From the NCBI GenBank assembly GCA_963720945.1, contig CAVRHH010000004.1, positions 226,743 through 290,742 of the forward strand: 64,000 nucleotides of DNA. Reading direction: 5' to 3'. This DNA is from Bog-532 sp963720945 (GTDB lineage: Bacteria; Actinomycetota; Actinomycetes; Streptosporangiales; Streptosporangiaceae). Under the pieces are notes generated by a model, which saw only the letters and a program-made list of their open reading frames with translations, searched no databases and had not been told where the DNA came from. Positions 26,380 through 35,676 of the stretch are shown here, in pieces. The position numbers were made by a program, and so were the translations under genes. Each line of letters opens with the position of its first letter. Within the stretch, counting starts at the first letter, position 1.

Positions 26380-27365
26380 GGCTGCCTCCGTTGGGTCGGC
26401 GACGTCGCTGGGCTTGCGGCCCGCACGTCGCTGTGCTCGGCGAGCAGGGTGCGCGCCCTGCCAAGATCGTCCGGGGTCTTCAGGGCCTGCAGGGCCACCC
26501 CGGGCAGGCCGCGCCGCGCCAGGCCGGTGAGCGTGCCGGCTGGCGGCAGCTCGATCAGCGCGGTCGCCCCGTGGCCGGCCATCGTGCGCATGCAGGCGTC
26601 CCAGCGGACCGGCGTGGCGACCTGCGCGACGATGCGGGCCAGCCAGTCGGGGCCGTAGGAGACGATGGCGCCGTCCCGGTTCGACAGCAGCACGATTCGC
26701 GGATCGCTGACCGTGATGCTGCTGGCGGCCATGCTCAGGTCCGCGACGGCGGGCGCCATATGCACGGTGTGGAACGCGCCCGCCACCGACAGCGGCCGCA
26801 GCCGCGCCCCGTCGGGCGGGTCCGCGGCGAACGCGGCGAGCTGCTCCAGCGTCCCGGCCGCCACGATCTGCCCGGCCCCGTTCACGTTCGCGGGGGTCAG
26901 CCCGTGCGCCTCGATGGCGGCCAGCACGGTGGCCTCGTCCCCGCCGAGCACGGCCGTCATGCCGGTCGGCTGGGCGGCCGCGGCCCCGGCCATGGCGCGG
27001 CCCCGCACCGCCACCAGCCGGAGCGCGTCCTCGGGGGTCACCGCGCCGGCGATGGCCCCGGCGGCCAGCTCGCCCACGCTGTGCCCGGCGGCGGCCAGCC
27101 CCGGGCCGGTCGCCGGCAGCGCGCCGAGCAGGGCCTCGGCCGTGGCGAGCGCCGCCGCGACGAGCAGCGGCTGGGCGACGGCGGTGTCCCTGATCTCGTC
27201 GGCCCCGGCGGTGGTGCCGCACCGGATGAGGTCGACGCCGGCCAGCTCGGACCAGGCGCCGAGCCGCCCGGCGACACCGGGGACGTCAAGCCACGGCGAA
27301 AGGAAGCCAGGGGCCTGGGCTCCCTGCCCGGGAGCGGTTATTACCAGCACGGTCTTAGCGTGCAC
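26376..27365 (-). CDS. fabD: Malonyl-CoA:ACP transacylase
   Basis: First gene of the FAS-II operon, 329 residues. The serine nucleophile is Ser96 in AAAGHSVGELAAG, with the catalytic His in VAGAFHTVHMAPA and the N-terminal APGQGAQ loop. It loads malonyl units onto AcpP. The C-terminal 20 residues are Ala/Arg-rich. GTG 27365 has no strong ribosome-binding site; GTG 27350 is an alternative. In Streptomyces the PucR-type regulator FasR sits next to fabD; here a similar regulator lies about 0.7 kb away. Confidence 0.93.
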   Translation of the reverse strand: MHAKTVLVITAPGQGAQAPGFLSPWLDVPGVAGRLGAWSELAGVDLIRCGTTAGADEIRDTAVAQPLLVAAALATAEALLGALPATGPGLAAAGHSVGELAAGAIAGAVTPEDALRLVAVRGRAMAGAAAAQPTGMTAVLGGDEATVLAAIEAHGLTPANVNGAGQIVAAGTLEQLAAFAADPPDGARLRPLSVAGAFHTVHMAPAVADLSMAASSITVSDPRIVLLSNRDGAIVSYGPDWLARIVAQVATPVRWDACMRTMAGHGATALIELPPAGTLTGLARRGLPGVALQALKTPDDLGRARTLLAEHSDVRAASPATSPTQRRQP

Positions 27366-27593
27366 TGTAGAAGTCCGCTACACCTACGACGGATGTGACG
27401 AACTTTACCGGGGAACCTTTGTACTCTCTCGACAAATAGCGTTCACCTGGGCGTCACCGTCCCGTCGCGGGGCGCGGTCTGGGCGGCGCGCGGGCATCTG
27501 GCCCCACGCGCCGCCGCGGGCCGGCCGGAGGTATAGCGTCAGACGTGTCCGGCGCAGGCCCGGAAGTCTCGCCCCACTCAGGAACGGGATCGT

Positions 27594-28067
27594 ATGAGCG
27601 ACCACGCGCACTCGGGTCCGGCGCCGGCCGGCGACCCGCAGCCACCATCGCCCCTGGAGCCGTTCGGTGCGGCCGAGAGCTGGCAGCTGATCTCGGCGGG
27701 CGGCGTCGGCCGGATCGGTTACACGGGCCGCTACGGCCCGACCATCCTGCCGGTCAACTTCACCGTGCTGGAGCAGGTCATCTACTTCCGCACCGCGCGG
27801 CACAGCACGATGGAAGAAGATCTGCGGACCGGGATTGCGCACGCCGACTTCAAGATCGCGTTCGAGATCGACCACTTCGACGAGGCCGCGCACACCGGCT
27901 GGAGCGTCCTGGTCCAGGGGGATGTCCACCCCATGGAGTCCGACGACGAGCAGGCGATGGCCGCGGAGGCCGGCGTGGAGTCCTGGGCGGCCGGCGACCG
28001 CAACCTGTTCCTGCGCATCACGCCCACCAAGGTCACCGGCCACCGCATCGGCGAGCTGCCCGGTTAG
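27594..28067 (+). CDS. Pyridoxamine-5'-phosphate oxidase-like flavin/F420-binding protein
   Basis: A 157-residue split-barrel protein. The pattern GVGRIGYTGRYGPTILPVNF followed by VIYFRTARHSTMEEDL and KIAFEIDHFDEAAHTGWSVL is the usual PNPOx-like family with flavin- or F420-binding loops; the substrate is unknown. ATG 27594 is preceded by AGGAACGGG. It sits between the divergent fab operon and the convergent PucR regulator, interrupting the usual FasR-fabD adjacency. Confidence 0.82.
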   Translation: MSDHAHSGPAPAGDPQPPSPLEPFGAAESWQLISAGGVGRIGYTGRYGPTILPVNFTVLEQVIYFRTARHSTMEEDLRTGIAHADFKIAFEIDHFDEAAHTGWSVLVQGDVHPMESDDEQAMAAEAGVESWAAGDRNLFLRITPTKVTGHRIGELPG

Positions 28068-28099
28068 GGCCCGGCCCGCCCGGGCAGGCGATCAGCCGG

Positions 28100-29332
28100 T
28101 CAGGCGGGTTTGGCGGACAGGCGGCCGAGGGCGACGGCGATCCAGAGGGTGAACGCGTCCCGGCCGTCGGACGGGCTGTAGCCGGTGAGCTCGGTGACCC
28201 GGCGCAGCCGGTAGCGGACGGTGTTCGCGTGCACGAACAGCATCCGCGCGGTGGCCTCCAGGGAGGATCCCTGCTCCAGGTAGGTGGTCAGCGTGTCCAC
28301 CAGGGCCGAGCCCCCGGCCAGCAGCGGCTCGTACACCTCGGTCACCAGGCCGGCCCGCGCGTCGGTGTCGCCGTCGAGGGCCCGTTCGGGCAGCAGTTCG
28401 TCCGCGCTCACCGGCCGCGGGGCGTCCGGCCAGGCGGCGGCCGCGCGCAGCCCGCTCAGCGCGGCCCGCGCCGACACCGACGCGGACCGCAGGTCGGGCA
28501 CGACCGGCCCGACCACCAGGGGGCCGGAACCGAACCGCCCGGCGACCCGCTCCGCCGCGCTGAGCGGATCGTCGGTGCCGCCCATCAGGACGACCAGGTG
28601 ATTGCCCTGCACCCCGGCCAGGACGTCCAGCCGGGCCCGTTTGGCGTCGGTACGCAGGTCGTCGATGAGCGTCGCGGTCTCCTCGCTGTCCACCGTCCCG
28701 GCGATGACCGCGACGGGGGAGGAGGACCAGTTCAGCGCCGACGCCCAGGAATGCAGCGCCTCCTCGGTCTCGCCGCGGACGAGGGAGTCGACGACGAGAG
28801 CCTCCAGCCGGGCGTCCCACGCGCCGCGCGCTTCCGCGGTCCGCGCGTATACCTGCGCCGCGCCGAAGGCGACCTCCCGCGTGTACCGGAGCACGGCCTC
28901 ACGCAGCTCGGCCTCGCTGCCCGGCGCGGCCAGCTCATCGACCTGCGCCTCCACCACGTCGATAATGACCCGGACCATCTCCACCGCCTGCTGCAGGCTG
29001 ACCGCGCGGGCCAGCTCGCGCGGCGCCGTGCCGAACACCTCGCCGGCCACGGCGGGCCGGTCCCGCTCGGGATGACGGATCCAGTCCACGAACGCGGCGA
29101 TGCCGGCCTGCGCCACCAGGCCGAGCCAGGAGCGGTTTTCCGCGGACATGGCCCGGAACCACGGGAGCCGCTTGTCCATCGACGCGATGGCCGCGGTGCC
29201 CAGGCTGCCCATCGACTTCTCGATGCGCGCCACCGTCTCCTCGTGCACCCGGCTTCCGCCGGCGGCCCCCCCGGCCCGCCTGCCGCCCCGGCGTACCCGG
29301 CGCGGGGGGCTGGCCTGATCGCTGGTCGACAT
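28100..29332 (-). CDS. PucR-family transcriptional regulator, FasR-like
   Basis: A 410-residue regulator with a long N-terminal sensory region and a C-terminal helix-turn-helix (PucR_2 type): TLTTYLEQGSSLEATARMLF, VHANTVRYRLRRVTELTGY. A GGDEF-like middle region precedes it. In Streptomyces the FasR activator of fabD-fabH-acpP-fabF belongs to this family and is encoded beside the operon, which supports the same role here. The N-terminal 30 residues are basic and low-complexity. The divergent start of the YjbQ-like gene is only 20 bp away. Confidence 0.82.
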   Translation of the reverse strand: MSTSDQASPPRRVRRGGRRAGGAAGGSRVHEETVARIEKSMGSLGTAAIASMDKRLPWFRAMSAENRSWLGLVAQAGIAAFVDWIRHPERDRPAVAGEVFGTAPRELARAVSLQQAVEMVRVIIDVVEAQVDELAAPGSEAELREAVLRYTREVAFGAAQVYARTAEARGAWDARLEALVVDSLVRGETEEALHSWASALNWSSSPVAVIAGTVDSEETATLIDDLRTDAKRARLDVLAGVQGNHLVVLMGGTDDPLSAAERVAGRFGSGPLVVGPVVPDLRSASVSARAALSGLRAAAAWPDAPRPVSADELLPERALDGDTDARAGLVTEVYEPLLAGGSALVDTLTTYLEQGSSLEATARMLFVHANTVRYRLRRVTELTGYSPSDGRDAFTLWIAVALGRLSAKPA

Positions 29333-29352
29333 GCGCCTAGAGTGTCACGTTT

Positions 29353-29763
29353 ATGGAGACAGAGATCATCCAGGTCCGCACGGGGAGCCGCGAAGGCGTC
29401 TTCGACATCACCGGCCGGTGCGCGGATTTCGCGTCCGCCGCGTCCGGCGGCGGCGACGGGCTGCTGCACGTGTTCGTGCCGCACGCCACGGCCGGGCTCG
29501 CGCTGATCGAGCTCGGCGCGTCCAGCGACCGTGACCTGCTGGCCGTGCTGGCGGACTTCCTGCCCGCCGATGACCGCTGGCGGCACGCGCACGGCTCACG
29601 CGGGCACGGCCGGTCCCACGTGATGCCGGCCTTCGTGCCCCCGTACGCCACCGTCCCGGTCGTCGCCGGGCGGCTGGCCCTCGGCACCTGGCAGTCCATC
29701 GCCCTGGTCGACCTGAACGTCGACAACCCCACCCGCCAGGTCCGGCTCTCGTTCCTGGGCTGA
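29353..29763 (+). CDS. YjbQ/UPF0047 family protein (secondary thiamine-phosphate synthase)
   Basis: A 136-residue protein of the YjbQ family, whose members show weak thiamine phosphate synthase activity. The conserved VPHATAGLALIE and HGRSHVMPAFVPPYATVPVV blocks carry the metal-binding histidines. TAGAGT at 29339-29344, 8 bases before the ATG, could be a -10 hexamer of a leaderless transcript. Confidence 0.82.
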   Translation: METEIIQVRTGSREGVFDITGRCADFASAASGGGDGLLHVFVPHATAGLALIELGASSDRDLLAVLADFLPADDRWRHAHGSRGHGRSHVMPAFVPPYATVPVVAGRLALGTWQSIALVDLNVDNPTRQVRLSFLG

Positions 29764-29794
29764 CCGTAAGGGCAGGCTGCCGCGGGCCGGAGGG

Positions 29795-30358
29795 TCAGGC
29801 GGCGCCGGGTTCCGGCCAGAGCCGGATGGCGCGCTCCGCCGCGTCCAGGATCATCCCGGCGTCCAGGCTGACCCGGGACTCGGGCAGGCCCAGATCGGGC
29901 CATTCGGCCACGAACTCCAGCGCGCCCTTGGGCGGCAGCGGCCAGGCCCACCACCGGGACAGGAACGAGAGCGGTGTGCCGCCGCCCGCAAACGCCTGCA
30001 GCAGGGGCCCCTCCGGCTCGGTGTCCGGGCCGCCGGGACGCCCGGGGCCGTGGCGGCCGAACACCTTTCTGCCGTCGGGCAGCTGCAGGCCGAAGCGGAA
30101 CGAGTGCCGGGCCCGGCCCGGCCCGGGCCCGGCCACGTCACCGCCGTCTGGCCGGGAGCGCGCGGTGAGCTGGATCTCGAATCCGTTACTGAACGCGGCC
30201 AGCCCGGTGATGGCCACGGCGGTCTGGTCACTGCGGCCGAGGAGCGTCGTGTCGATGGACACGATTCCGGGGAACTCCGCCTCCGGCGGATCCCATGGAT
30301 GATGATGCCGCCAGAGCGGCTCCGGCACGGGGGCCGGCGCGTCGTCGAAGAATCCCAT
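29795..30358 (-). CDS. Hypothetical protein
   Basis: A 187-residue protein starting MGFFDDAPAPVPEPLW with no membrane segment or known motif that I recognise. It is rich in Trp, Pro and Gly and contains PLSFLSRWWAWPLPPKGALE. Codon use fits a real gene. Similar proteins of about this size starting MGFF occur in actinomycetes, but no function is known to me. The gene is convergent with the YjbQ-like gene. Confidence 0.6.
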   Translation of the reverse strand: MGFFDDAPAPVPEPLWRHHHPWDPPEAEFPGIVSIDTTLLGRSDQTAVAITGLAAFSNGFEIQLTARSRPDGGDVAGPGPGRARHSFRFGLQLPDGRKVFGRHGPGRPGGPDTEPEGPLLQAFAGGGTPLSFLSRWWAWPLPPKGALEFVAEWPDLGLPESRVSLDAGMILDAAERAIRLWPEPGAA

Positions 30359-30486
30359 GCGGCCACCATTAGCCCGGATGTCGGCCGCCGCAACTGGTTT
30401 TCCGCGCCGCCCCGACAGAAACACGTGACGGGCAGCGTACCCGGCGGATGAGGCCCGGAACGCTGCCCGTAACCGGCGTCAGGACC

Positions 30487-33426
30487 CTAGGCGCGGACCT
30501 CGGGCTGGTTCTGGGCCTCGGGAGTGCCGGGAGCCGAGGGCTGGCTGACCGCACGCGGCTGGGTCAGGGCCTCGCTGACCGGCATGTCCAGGCGGTAACG
30601 CTCGATCGCCTGGGTCAGCACGTCCGGCTTGACCTCGCCGCGCTTGGCCAGCTGGCTCAGCACCGCGAGGGTGACCGACTCGGCGTCCACGTGGAAGAAC
30701 CGCCGGGCCGCCGCGCGGGTGTCGGAGAAGCCGTACCCGTCGGTGCCGAGCGACGTGTACGGTCCCGGTACCCAGCGGGCGATCTGGTCCGGGACGGCCC
30801 GGATCCAGTCGCTGACCGCGACTACTGGCCCGGGCCTGCCGTCCAGCACCGTGGTCACGTACGGCACCCGCTGCTCCGCCTCGGGGTGCAGCATGTTCCA
30901 CTCCTCGCACGCCATCGCGTCCCGGCGCAGCTCCGTCCACGAGGTCGCGGACCACACCGACGCGGCCACGTCCCAGTCGTCGGCGAGCAGCTGCTGTGCC
31001 TGCAGGGCGGCCCGGATCGCGACGCCGGACGCCAGAATCTGGGCATTCGGCCCGGGCCGGTCACCGTGGGCCCGGTCCCGGCCGGCGTCGCCGTCGGGAT
31101 GGACCCGCGGATCGGCCCGTCCGGAATCACCGGCATGATCGGTCACCTGCGCCGCACCCGTCCCGAACGGGTCGTGGCCGGCCGCGGGCGCGTACTCGTA
31201 CAGCCCCCGCAGGATGCCCTGCTCCAGCGCGGCCTTCCCGCCCGGGAACGCGTCCGGCTCCGCGGGTTGCGGGTACGGCTCGTTGTAGACGGCCAGGTAG
31301 TAGAAGATGTTCTCGCCCCCGGGGTGGTCCGGCGTCGAGGTGTACATCCGCCGCAGCGCGTCCCGCATGATGTAGGCGATTTCGAAGGCCCATCCGGCGT
31401 CGTAGGAGATACACGCCTCGCTGACCGAGGCCAGCAGCATCGAGTGACCATCGTTGTGCTGCAGGCCCTCACCGGCCAGCGTCGTCCGCCCGGCGGTCGC
31501 GCCGAGCAGGAAGCCGCGGCCGAGCTGGTCGCCGAGCGCCCACATCTGGTCGCCGGTGCGCTGCCAGCCGAACATCGAGTAGAAGATGTAGATGGGGATC
31601 ATGTGCGTGCTGTGCGTGGCGTAGGAGGTGCCGGCCGCGATCATCGAGCCCATCGCGCCGTCCTCGGTGATCCCCTCGTGCAGGATCTGGCCCTTCTCGG
31701 ACTCCTTGTAGGACAGCAGCAGGTTCCGGTCCACGGCCTCGTACGTCTGGCCGTGCGGCGAGTAGATCTTCGCGGTCGGGAACAGCGAGTCCATCCCGAA
31801 CGTACGGGCCTCGTCGGGGATGATCGGCACGAACCGCGCGCCGATCTCCTTGTCCTTCATCATCTCCTTGAGCAGCCGGACGAACGCCATCGTGGTGGCC
31901 ACCGGCTGCTTGCCCGAGCCCTTCTTCAGCTCGTCGTACGTCTTGTCCGGCACCGGCGGCAGCGGCTTGGCCCGCACCACGCGCTTGGGCAGGTAGCCGT
32001 TCAGCGCGGCCCGGCGCTCCTTCATGTACTGGATTTCCTCGGAGTCCTCGCCCGGGTGGTAGTAGGGCGGCAGATCCGCTTCCAGCGCGGCGTCGGAGAT
32101 CGGCAGGTAGAGCCGGTCCCGGAACTCCTTCAGCTCGGCGTGGGTGAGCTTCTTCATCTGGTGGGTGGCGTTGCGCGCCTCGAAGTCCGGCCCCAGCGTC
32201 CAGCCCTTGATCGTGTGGGTCAGGATCACGGTCGGCTGGCCGACGTGCTCACGCGCGCTCTTGAACGCGGCGTAGACCTTGCGGTAGTCGTGCCCGCCCC
32301 GGGACAGGTTCCGCAGGTCGTCGTCGGACAGGTGCTGGACCATCGCGCGCAGCCGCGGGTCACCGCCGAAGAAGTGCTCCCTGATGTAGCCGCCGGTCTC
32401 CACCGAGTAGGTCTGGTACTGCCCGTCCGGGGTGCTGTTCATCTTGTTGACCAGCACGCCGTCGGTGTCCTGGGCCAGCAGCGGGTCCCAGTCGCGGCCC
32501 CAGATGACCTTGATCACGTTCCAGCCGGCGCCGCGGAAGTACGCCTCCAGCTCCTGGATGATCTTGCCGTTGCCGCGGACCGGGCCGTCCAGCCGCTGCA
32601 GGTTGCAGTTGATCACGAACGTCAGGTTGTCGAGTTCCTCGCGGGCGGCCAGGCCGATCGCGCCGAGGGCTTCGGGCTCGTCCATCTCGCCGTCGCCGAG
32701 GAACGCCCATACGTGCGATCGGCTGGTGTCGTGCAGCTCGCGGGCCAGCAGGTACCGGTTGAAGCGGGCCTGGTAGATGGCGTTCAGCGGGCCGAGTCCC
32801 ATGGAGACCGTGGGGAACTCCCAGAAGGCCGGCATCAGCCGCGGGTGCGGGTAGGACGGCAGGCCGCCGCCCGGATGGGACAGCTCCTGGCGGAAACCGT
32901 CCAGCCGGCTGGTGTCCAGCCGGCCTTCGAGGAACGCCCGGGCGTAGATGCCGGGGGCGGCGTGGCCCTGGAAGAAGACCTGGTCGCCGGACTCGCCGTT
33001 CTCCTTGCCGTGGAAGAAGTGGTTGAAGCCCACCTCGTACAGGCTCGCGGCGGACGCGTAGGTGGCGATGTGGCCGCCGACGCCCAGGCCGGGCCGGTTC
33101 GCGCGGGAAACCATGATCGCCGCGTTCCAGCGGATGTAGGCGCGGATCCGCCGCTCGATGTACTCATCGCCCGGGAACCACGGCTCCCGCTCGGGCGGGA
33201 TCGTGTTGATGTAATCGGTGCTCCGCAGCCCCGGTACGCCGACCTGCTGCTCGCGCGCCCGTTCCAGCAGCCGGAGCATGACGTAACGGGCCCGGGCGCG
33301 GCCGCGGGTCTCCACGACGGTGTCGAATGAGTCGACCCACTCTCGGGTTTCGTCCGGATCGATGTCAGGCAGCTGGGTCGGGAGCCCGTCATTGATAATC
33401 GAGAAGCGCTGGCGTCCGGAAGCCAC
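30487..33426 (-). CDS. aceE: Pyruvate dehydrogenase E1 component, homodimeric type
   Basis: Thiamine-diphosphate enzyme of 979 residues that decarboxylates pyruvate in the PDH complex. The ThDP/Mg motif is seen as FLGDGEMDEPEALGAI followed by NCNLQRLDGPVRGN; the C-terminal transketolase part has QILASGVAIRAALQAQQLL. Between LYEYAP and NAQILASG there is an extra segment of about 35 residues rich in Asp, Gly, Arg and His (positions about 31040-31190). GTG 33426 is the start. DUF3052 and AhpE genes lie divergently upstream, the same grouping as in Mycobacterium (aceE, DUF3052, ahpE). Confidence 0.93.
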   Translation of the reverse strand: MASGRQRFSIINDGLPTQLPDIDPDETREWVDSFDTVVETRGRARARYVMLRLLERAREQQVGVPGLRSTDYINTIPPEREPWFPGDEYIERRIRAYIRWNAAIMVSRANRPGLGVGGHIATYASAASLYEVGFNHFFHGKENGESGDQVFFQGHAAPGIYARAFLEGRLDTSRLDGFRQELSHPGGGLPSYPHPRLMPAFWEFPTVSMGLGPLNAIYQARFNRYLLARELHDTSRSHVWAFLGDGEMDEPEALGAIGLAAREELDNLTFVINCNLQRLDGPVRGNGKIIQELEAYFRGAGWNVIKVIWGRDWDPLLAQDTDGVLVNKMNSTPDGQYQTYSVETGGYIREHFFGGDPRLRAMVQHLSDDDLRNLSRGGHDYRKVYAAFKSAREHVGQPTVILTHTIKGWTLGPDFEARNATHQMKKLTHAELKEFRDRLYLPISDAALEADLPPYYHPGEDSEEIQYMKERRAALNGYLPKRVVRAKPLPPVPDKTYDELKKGSGKQPVATTMAFVRLLKEMMKDKEIGARFVPIIPDEARTFGMDSLFPTAKIYSPHGQTYEAVDRNLLLSYKESEKGQILHEGITEDGAMGSMIAAGTSYATHSTHMIPIYIFYSMFGWQRTGDQMWALGDQLGRGFLLGATAGRTTLAGEGLQHNDGHSMLLASVSEACISYDAGWAFEIAYIMRDALRRMYTSTPDHPGGENIFYYLAVYNEPYPQPAEPDAFPGGKAALEQGILRGLYEYAPAAGHDPFGTGAAQVTDHAGDSGRADPRVHPDGDAGRDRAHGDRPGPNAQILASGVAIRAALQAQQLLADDWDVAASVWSATSWTELRRDAMACEEWNMLHPEAEQRVPYVTTVLDGRPGPVVAVSDWIRAVPDQIARWVPGPYTSLGTDGYGFSDTRAAARRFFHVDAESVTLAVLSQLAKRGEVKPDVLTQAIERYRLDMPVSEALTQPRAVSQPSAPGTPEAQNQPEVRA

Positions 33427-33916
33427 GGGGTAGCCTCGCCTTCCGCTAGTTCAGGGCGGCTGTGGGCCGCGGGTTTTTCGGCGTTGTCCAGACCAATCGT
33501 CCTGCGTTTGGCCAGGAATTGCATCTCTACTACACGGTAACCGTGCCGCGACACCGTCCGGGGGGACGACCCCCCTGGACCCCCGGTGCCTGCTGCGCTA
33601 CCCGCCATAACACCGGCCGCTCGCCGGGCCTGAAGGCCCGGACTCGCTGGGCCGGTACGGTCGTCTCGCCGTAACCCGCGCCGGGTTCCCGGCGGCGTGG
33701 CAGGGGCTGCGGATGGGACAGGGACACCAAATTGTGTCAGCAGTTTTGACCGGTAGCGGCGATTGGCACTTGCGCGTCGCGCCGGGCCAGTGTGAACTGT
33801 CCCAACAAGTAGTGGCTGACGCGGTCATCGCCGCCGGGCACCAGATCACGGTAAGGAGCCGTGGTCCCGGGCCGGCGCACGGTGCGATGGCGCGGGGAGG
33901 GTGCAGGAGGACGTCA
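33427..33916. other. Divergent intergenic region aceE / DUF3052
   Basis: This 490-base gap holds the promoters of aceE and the DUF3052 gene, a copy of the interspersed structured repeat (33558-33680), and a moderately A/T-rich stretch at 33720-33760. No clear gene is seen; a frame open from 33713 into the DUF3052 gene lacks coding-like third positions before 33917. Confidence 0.55.
33558..33680 (-). repeat. Third copy of the interspersed structured repeat
   Basis: Read on the minus strand this stretch matches the repeat at 21718-21849 over its whole length with small gaps: CGGGTTACGGCGAG, an AGCGAG-flanked CCGGGCC/GGCCCGG stem, GGCGAGCGGCCGGTGT, and the terminal GGGGGGTCGTCCCCCCGG hairpin. 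It lies about 130 bp upstream of aceE in the aceE orientation. Confidence 0.8.
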
Positions 33917-34345
33917 GTGAGCGCGACCGCGGGCCAGGCCCAGGATCAACGCGGCCAGGCCGAGCGACTCGGTATCAAGCCGGGCCAGGTGGTGCAGGAG
34001 ATCGGCTATGACGACGATTGCGACGAGGATCTGCGCGACGCGATCGGCGATGTGGACGGCGTGGAGCTTGTCGGCGAGGACTATGACGATGTGGTCGACG
34101 TCGTCCTGCTGTGGTGGCGGGACGAGGACGGAGATCTTGTCGACGCCCTGGTCGACGCGGTGTCACCGCTGACCGACGGGGGGTACATCTGGCTGCTGAC
34201 GCCCAAGGCGGGCCGGTCGGGCCATGTCGAGCCGAGTGACATCGGTGAGGCCGCCCCGACCGCGGGCCTGTCGCAGACGTCCAGCGTCAGCGCCGCCCGT
34301 GACTGGTCCGGGTCCCGGCTGGTGGCGCCGCGCGCGCGGCGCTGA
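33917..34345 (+). CDS. DUF3052 family protein
   Basis: A 142-residue actinobacterial protein. The conserved core is ERLGIKPGQVVQEIGYDDDC through DLRDAIGDVDG, DDVVDVVLLWWRDEDGDLVD and GYIWLLTPKAGRSGHVEPSD. GTG 33917 follows AGGAGG at 33905-33910. Function is unknown; the family is regularly found next to aceE and peroxiredoxin genes. Confidence 0.85.
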   Translation: MSATAGQAQDQRGQAERLGIKPGQVVQEIGYDDDCDEDLRDAIGDVDGVELVGEDYDDVVDVVLLWWRDEDGDLVDALVDAVSPLTDGGYIWLLTPKAGRSGHVEPSDIGEAAPTAGLSQTSSVSAARDWSGSRLVAPRARR

Positions 34346-34614
34346 CCGCCCGGAGGGCTGACCGGTCCCCGGGGCCGGTAGTTTCCGGCCGCCCGCAGAC
34401 GGCCCCGGGGCGGCGGTAAACCGTCCGGTCCGCCCGCAGGCCGGCCAGGGTGCCCGCAGTGGCAGACTTGACGGCAGAACGAAATGTCGCGTGCCCGCCC
34501 GCTGTGACAACCCTGTGCTTCCCTGCGCTGTGCCCGCGTGGCACAGTGCTGGCGGTGGCTACGGGCCGCCGCATGGCCCGGGCGCGCCCCACGCCTCCAC
34601 GAAAGGACCCCGGC

Positions 34615-35076
34615 ATGGCGGTAGAGATCGGCGAGCAGGCCCCCGACTTCGAGCTGGCCGACCAGCACGGTACTGCGGTGCACCTGGCGGATTTCCGCGG
34701 CTCGAAGAACGTCGTGCTCATCTTCTACCCGCTGGCGTTCAGCCCCGTGTGCAGCGGTGAGCTGTGCGCGATGCGCGACGATTTTCCCGAGGTCACCCGG
34801 GATGACGTCGAGCTGCTCACCGTGTCGGTCGATTCCATGTTCACCCACCGGGCCTGGGCGGACGCGGAACATTTCAATTTCGGACTACTGTCGGACTTCT
34901 GGCCGCACGGTGACGTCGCCAGGACCTATGGTGTCTTCGACGATGCCAGGGGGCTGGCCAAACGCGGCACCTTCATCATTGACAAGGCGGGCGTCGTGCG
35001 GTGGAAGGTCGTGAACCCGATCCCGCAGGCGCGCGACATCAGCGAGTACCAGAAGGCGCTGGCGGAGCTGGACTGA
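34615..35076 (+). CDS. ahpE: Peroxiredoxin, AhpE-like
   Basis: One-Cys-type peroxiredoxin of 153 residues. The peroxidatic Cys46 lies in FYPLAFSPVCSGELC, with an extra Cys51, and the Arg-containing strand appears as GTFIIDKAGVVRWKVV. ATG 34615 follows GAAAGGACCC. Its proximity to aceE and DUF3052 mirrors Mycobacterium, where AhpE reduces peroxides with mycothiol/mycoredoxin. Cytosolic. Confidence 0.88.
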   Translation: MAVEIGEQAPDFELADQHGTAVHLADFRGSKNVVLIFYPLAFSPVCSGELCAMRDDFPEVTRDDVELLTVSVDSMFTHRAWADAEHFNFGLLSDFWPHGDVARTYGVFDDARGLAKRGTFIIDKAGVVRWKVVNPIPQARDISEYQKALAELD

Positions 35077-35096
35077 TTCACGCACGATTGGAGTAG

Positions 35097-35544
35097 ATGG
35101 CGGGGATGCCCTGCTACCACTGCGGGATGCGGCAGGTGGACCCGGACCGGGGCGAAAGCCCCTGGACGCGGGGCGTGCTGCACGATCATCAGATACTTGT
35201 CTGCCCCGCGTGCCAGGCGGAGCGCGACTGGACCGCGGAGCTGGACCGCTGCGGCCGCTGCGCGAGCGCGCACCTGGTCCGCCGGCTGGACGAGGTGGAG
35301 TGCCGTGACTGCGGCCTGATCCGGCTGACCGGCACCGATTACGCGGCCGGGGCGGACGGGGAGCACATCTGCGCGGAGCACGGTGCGGACGCTGCGGCCC
35401 CGGCTGGTCCCGGCGCCGCGGCCGTCCCGGCGGCCCGGAAAGGCCGGCCTGCCGGCCCAGCCGGATCCGGAGCTGGCCGCGGAGGTCGAGCGGGCCCTGG
35501 CCAAGGTGCTGGGCAAGACCGCGAAGATCGTCGCGGCCCCGTAG
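35097..35544 (+). pseudogene. Zinc-ribbon protein with apparent +1 frameshift
   Basis: The first 95 codons encode two Cys-pair zinc ribbons (CYHC...CPAC and CGRC...CRDC). From about position 35383 the high-G/C third positions move to the +1 frame, which continues as LVPAPRPSRRPGKAG and DPELAAEVERALAKVLGKTA and stops at 35542-35544. The original frame reads on to 35585 with poor codon bias. So the gene either has a one-base indel or the second segment is a separate small ORF. Function unknown. It lies 20 bp after ahpE. Confidence 0.6.
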
Positions 35545-35581
35545 CGCGGTCGGTCCGCGCGCCCCCCGGCACACCGCCCCC

Positions 35582-35623
35582 GTGAGCCGGACACGGTGAG
35601 CCGGACACGGTGAGCCGGACACA
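35582..35623. repeat. Three tandem 14-bp repeats
   Basis: GTGAGCCGGACACG occurs three times in direct succession (last base of the third copy differs), upstream of the pyrophosphatase gene. Confidence 0.85.
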
Positions 35624-35676
35624 GAATGATGGCCGATTCGGGGGTGCGGGCTGGCCGGGGCGGGTAGGGGCCCATC

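Noticed and set aside
30448..33330. 960-codon plus-strand frame opposite aceE
   Set aside because: It is the complement of aceE, and its composition reflects antisense codon bias.
33713..33916. N-terminal extension of the DUF3052 protein
   Set aside because: The frame is open, but third-position bias is lost before 33917 and a strong AGGAGG marks the later GTG start.
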